From Tetragonia tetragonoides (lineage: Eukaryota > Streptophyta > Magnoliopsida > Caryophyllales > Aizoaceae), in contig CM076147.1 of NCBI GenBank assembly GCA_038025085.1, positions 44,786,766-44,850,765 of the forward strand: a DNA stretch of 64,000 nt. The letters run 5' to 3'. The position numbers and the translations under genes are program-made. How positions within the stretch are numbered: position 1 is the first letter of the stretch; the number at the start of each line of letters is the position of its first letter. Positions 60,416 through 64,000 of the stretch are shown piece by piece. The notes below the pieces were generated by a model. The model had not been told where the DNA came from, did no database searches, and was given only the letters and a program-made list of their open reading frames with translations.

Positions 60416-61218
60416 TCTATCTATCTATTATCTATTATATATATATATATATATAAGTGAATGTTGTTATATGCTACAATAACACGTAGGACTTGTCAAG
60501 TAAGCATATTGTCATGTAATATTGTCATGTAAGCCAAACATGAATCTTAATGTATCAAACAAATAAATAGGAGACTTTTACAATTCATGCATTAATTAAC
60601 ATCCCAACGCATATTATCCTATGTGTGATCCTAATACATCGAATCCTAATTATTAAATAATTCATCATAAAGAACTCATAAAGAATGATTGAGTTCAAGA
60701 ATAACGAAGAAGGACTAAGATTACTATTTAACGCGTCTATTTAATAGTAAATTATTGTTGTATCTCCAATGGAAGAAGTAAGGGCCCGCACTAGATTGGC
60801 ACGTAGATTTTGACACATAAGCAAATATTGACATGTCATCAAATAGTATAGGTGCATGTACTTCTATTTGTACTATTTAGTTCTCATCTTAATGTCATAG
60901 TATAAGTGCATGTATCTTCAATTAGTACTATTAGTATAGGTGCATGTATATTCTATTAGCACCATATGTCGATCAGGAAGTGTTTTTATTTGGAACCAAA
61001 TATTTTTATATAAAATCGTGCATCACGCGGGGCATGCAACTAAAAATAAATAGGAAAATAAGAAAATTGATTTGAGTATAGAAAGGAAGAGGTCCACATT
61101 AGAAATTTCGTAGCAAGATGCTGTGACATAGGCGGAGAAAGTGTTTCAAGTTTGTACAATAAAAATATTTTAGTTGTTATAAACACACAAACCGTGCATT
61201 GCACGGGAATATAACTAG
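60416..61218 (+). mobile_element. Non-autonomous Helitron
   Basis: The 3' end shows the Helitron pattern: a hairpin CCGTGCATTGCACGG at 61192-61206, eight bases, then CTAG at 61215-61218 followed by a host T. The 5' end is placed at TC after an A (60415/60416), opening with TCTATCTATCTATTATC. No Rep/helicase frame. A second, decayed end-like motif (CGTGCATCACGCGGGGCATG) near 61017 suggests an older nested end. Confidence 0.65.
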
Positions 61219-62708
61219 TATCATTCAAAATTACTTTTTTTTTTTTTTTTTACCACTTCAAGATCCAAAAGAAAAATAAAAATAAATTAAGCATTGATAA
61301 TTGTTTCGTTTTTTTTTGTCATTTTCTATATTGTAATTTTCTACGCAAAATTTAGATGAGATAGTTTTACCGTGAGATAAAATAAAATAATTATAAATTA
61401 CATTATAAAATTAATCTCGAAATAATAGAATGGAGTATTGAAAAGCAAATTTCTACTTTAGACATGTCAATGTAAAATTGTTGAATTGAAAGAGGAAAAA
61501 CTATTTTTTGATAAGATATTCACTAAACTTCAATATCCCTACTTTGATATTTATGAGAGTGATGAGACTTGTTAGCTTTTTCATATTGATAAGTACATTG
61601 TTAGGCAAGACACCTACTCTCATTAAATTAAGATGCCACAAAATCCAAACATGGTGGCATAGAAAAAATTAATAATGTTCTATTGAGGGTAGAAAAATGT
61701 TAAGATCAACACCAATTTATCATTTCCATAAAGTTTTCACTTATAAAATGTGATACATGTATTTTGCTTCTTTAGTAGTAGAATTAGTAAAGGATTTGAA
61801 AATTGTCTATTGTTTTTGAATATTGGAAGTTTCATTCTAATCTGTGTATGTAGGGTAAACAAAATAACATTAACTAACATCCATGGACTTCTATGACCCG
61901 CTATAACATTAACTAACATCCATGGACAAAGTCTCTTCACTCTTGAGCCCACAAAGACAAAGCAAGATAAAGACTCAGATAATTTAAACGCAAAGATTAC
62001 GCAACCTTCCATACTCAAACTCACAGTTGATAAATATACAGTGCAAGGAAAATGATTCTTTACAACATAAATGCCATCACCGGAAAAAAGGAGTAATTGG
62101 AAGTTTTTGAGGTATAATCTTTATTACTGTCACAACTCACAAGGATAAGTGATAAGCATTTGTTTCTTCTCACTATTTATAGTAAGTTACAAGTCATAAT
62201 AACTTCACCACGTTCTTTTCATGGTCTGTACCTGATCCAAAGACGGCGCGTTACAAACAACGAAACAACAGGGAGTAGGTTGGATCCAGGTGACTGTGAC
62301 CACCACATTGGGAAGACAATGTAACACTGACCCCAAAAGATCAGCAAAAGAGGGCGACACAATAAGCATTACTGCTCCATGACCCTAAACTCTTGAAGCA
62401 ACCAAAACTGTCAAGGACCTGTACGTTTGTGCTTTCATAACATTGATCAAGGTTATAAACTCCATCAGCAATAAGCTCAGATAGAGGGTGTCATATCTCA
62501 ACCCAGATCTTAGCCTAAGATCTCCCATGTCTATCATCAGCAAGAGAAACAAATGGGGCGTTTCAGAAGTGTCATCAACAGGAATGACCTCTTTTGCAGG
62601 ATTCATGCTAGAAAGCAGGTTCTTCATTTCCCATTTCCAGACCAGATACTGTTGCCGTGTTCCTGACCAACTATTCTTGATTCATCCAAAATATCAGAAT
62701 ACTCAAGG
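61219..62708. other. Intergenic DNA and region 3' of the HAPLESS8-like gene
   Basis: AT-rich. A 23-bp unit (TAACATTAACTAACATCCATGG...) occurs twice near 61865 and 61902. From about 62380 to 62708 the minus strand has frames that look partly coding and may belong to the end of the next gene (see findings). Confidence 0.45.
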
Positions 62709-64000
62709 TCATCTCTGCAGTCCAAGGACAGTGGAATTAGCATGCATGTGCTTGTTGACATGCATGGCTCCTGATGCTTGTTTAGGGCTTTTAAAGTTAT
62801 TTTTGATATTTGATGACCCATCAAAATCACGATGTTGCACTGAAAAAGTACGTGGATCCTGCTCATGAAGTAGCGGTCCTAAGAATACTGTGCTCTGAGG
62901 GGACTGATGTTGCCAATTCCTTGGAAGCCCAGAAGAACATTCCGACACAGGAAGCGCCTGTCTATTGGTACAGACATTTTCCACTGCCTGATCCCTTGAA
63001 TGGTCATCTTTCTCTTTGTTAATGACCATTAAATTCTTACCCATCAACCTGAGAATTGACGCAGGACTTGCAGAATCACGATCGCCAGCTCTTGGGAATG
63101 AGACAGCTGCTTCAGTCGTGACTTCCATAGGCATGATCTTTTCATATGAGGTTTCAATTGGATGAGTTAAGTTCTCTGATTCCCCCCTTGAGCAGCTACT
63201 GAAATAAAGCACTTCATCTCGTGTGTCCAGACAGTCTGGCCTTTGGTTCAAAGTGGAACCTGTATGCTTTCCAGAAGGCAAAGTCACCACAGTTTCCATT
63301 CTCTGCCCTAGAAGTTGAAGTTGACGTTCGTCAAAATGCAAGGCAGCACTCCACGGAATTCCTTCTTTTCGTGAACAACAGCATCTCAGGCTCTCATTAT
63401 TCAAGAGGAGAGGGTCTCTATTGTGAGCAATCACACTCTCATTTGAGCAATCAACTAGAGAACTAATCCTTTCTGTTCCAGCAGCAGCTAACTCTGAGAA
63501 CGTTTTCGAAGTCCCCACCATAGGCTCAAAACTGGCAGCAGACCACCCTGGATAAAGAATATTAGAAACTGGAAGTTCAACCCTCAAGCATTCAGGCTCT
63601 GAAACAGTAGGATCATCTATTATGCCCAAGTTGGAAATAGTGGATGTTGCAGATAAAGGAGAATCGCACATATCTTCATCAACATCATCTCCTCCTCCAG
63701 ATGTTTGTGCCAAGCTGCTACTCAATGATCTGCTCCTGTGTAGATCTTCCGAGCCCATATCACTGAAACTTGGCAAATCTGATCCTGGTGGCCCTGGAAT
63801 GGGTATTGGATCAACTTCTGTAAAGGAACTTTCACGTCCAACATTATAATCTGAACCTCCTGTCTTAACCTCCAATCTTTCAGCCCCAACAACATTTTCA
63901 TAAAACATCTCATGGTCATCACTCAGACTAGGTCGACTTGGATGCACCCTTGCTTCAGTCCTGAACAAAGAACCATGAAATTTGTCTGAACATTGAAACG
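62709..64000 (-). CDS. HAPLESS8-like plant protein of unknown biochemical role, cut by window end
   Basis: One open frame on the minus strand runs from the window end to a TGA at 62709, about 430 residues. It is Ser-, Asp- and Glu-rich, probably disordered, with no catalytic motif. The stretch ASILRLMGKNLMVINKEKDD (about 100 residues from the frame's end) matches what I recall of HAPLESS8-type plant proteins. The segment VDPIPIPGPPGSDLPSFSDMG is likely conserved too. The frame stays open to the window edge, so the true start is outside; a splice acceptor at 63961 (TTCAG/G) is also possible. The C-terminus may be wrong: further coding-like sequence lies downstream in other frames. Confidence 0.6.
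   Translation of the reverse strand, partial: FQCSDKFHGSLFRTEARVHPSRPSLSDDHEMFYENVVGAERLEVKTGGSDYNVGRESSFTEVDPIPIPGPPGSDLPSFSDMGSEDLHRSRSLSSSLAQTSGGGDDVDEDMCDSPLSATSTISNLGIIDDPTVSEPECLRVELPVSNILYPGWSAASFEPMVGTSKTFSELAAAGTERISSLVDCSNESVIAHNRDPLLLNNESLRCCCSRKEGIPWSAALHFDERQLQLLGQRMETVVTLPSGKHTGSTLNQRPDCLDTRDEVLYFSSCSRGESENLTHPIETSYEKIMPMEVTTEAAVSFPRAGDRDSASPASILRLMGKNLMVINKEKDDHSRDQAVENVCTNRQALPVSECSSGLPRNWQHQSPQSTVFLGPLLHEQDPRTFSVQHRDFDGSSNIKNNFKSPKQASGAMHVNKHMHANSTVLGLQR

Overview
This is a 64 kb piece of nuclear plant DNA, most likely from a eudicot. The genes are intron-rich with GT-AG junctions, the protein families are plant-type (D6PK/AGC-VIII kinase, WEB/DUF827, HAPLESS8-like), and the spaces between genes hold plant-style SINEs, MITEs and a Helitron. 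I cannot name the species. All functions below are read from sequence by eye and from memory of the families; no database was searched.

Layout. (1) 1-6421 (+): 17 exons of a NOP2-type rRNA m5C methyltransferase, cut at its 5' end by the window edge. (2) 6855-9416: first array of a satellite of about 312 bp. (3) 10051-14736 (+): RPAC1/AC40, the alpha-like subunit shared by RNA polymerases I and III. (4) 14737-18575: intergenic, with a SINE and a Tourist-like MITE. (5) 18576-21864: second array of the same satellite, same orientation. (6) 23100-28131 (+): a D6PK-type AGC kinase with a long 5' leader. (7) 28132-37757: a transposon-rich spacer with one tRNA-Phe gene, several SINEs, a LINE-like tail, a Stowaway-like MITE, two hAT-like elements and a minisatellite. 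(8) 37758-42027 (+): a SEC14/CRAL-TRIO lipid-transfer protein. (9) 43725-47035 (-): a tail-anchored sucrase/ferredoxin-like (Apd1-type) protein. (10) 48500-53048: third satellite array in the opposite orientation, interrupted by a hAT-like element. (11) 53641-56893 (-): a WEB-family (DUF827) coiled-coil protein. (12) 60231-61218: a MITE next to a Helitron. (13) 62709-64000 (-): a HAPLESS8-like protein, cut by the window end.

How the genes relate. NOP2 and RPAC1 both serve ribosome production, and RPAC1 has a telo-box just before its start codon. The other genes look unrelated in function. The order NOP2 - D6PK - sucrase/ferredoxin-like - WEB/DUF827 matches, as I recall it, an Arabidopsis chromosome 5 segment (At5g55920 - 55910 - 55900 - 55860), so the gene frame looks ancient and the satellite and transposons later additions.

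The most unusual thing is the 312-bp satellite: about 32 monomers in three blocks spread among conserved single genes, with one block inverted. It shows signs of two-monomer (about 624 bp) amplification, and its length, a multiple of three, gives long open frames that are probably not genes.
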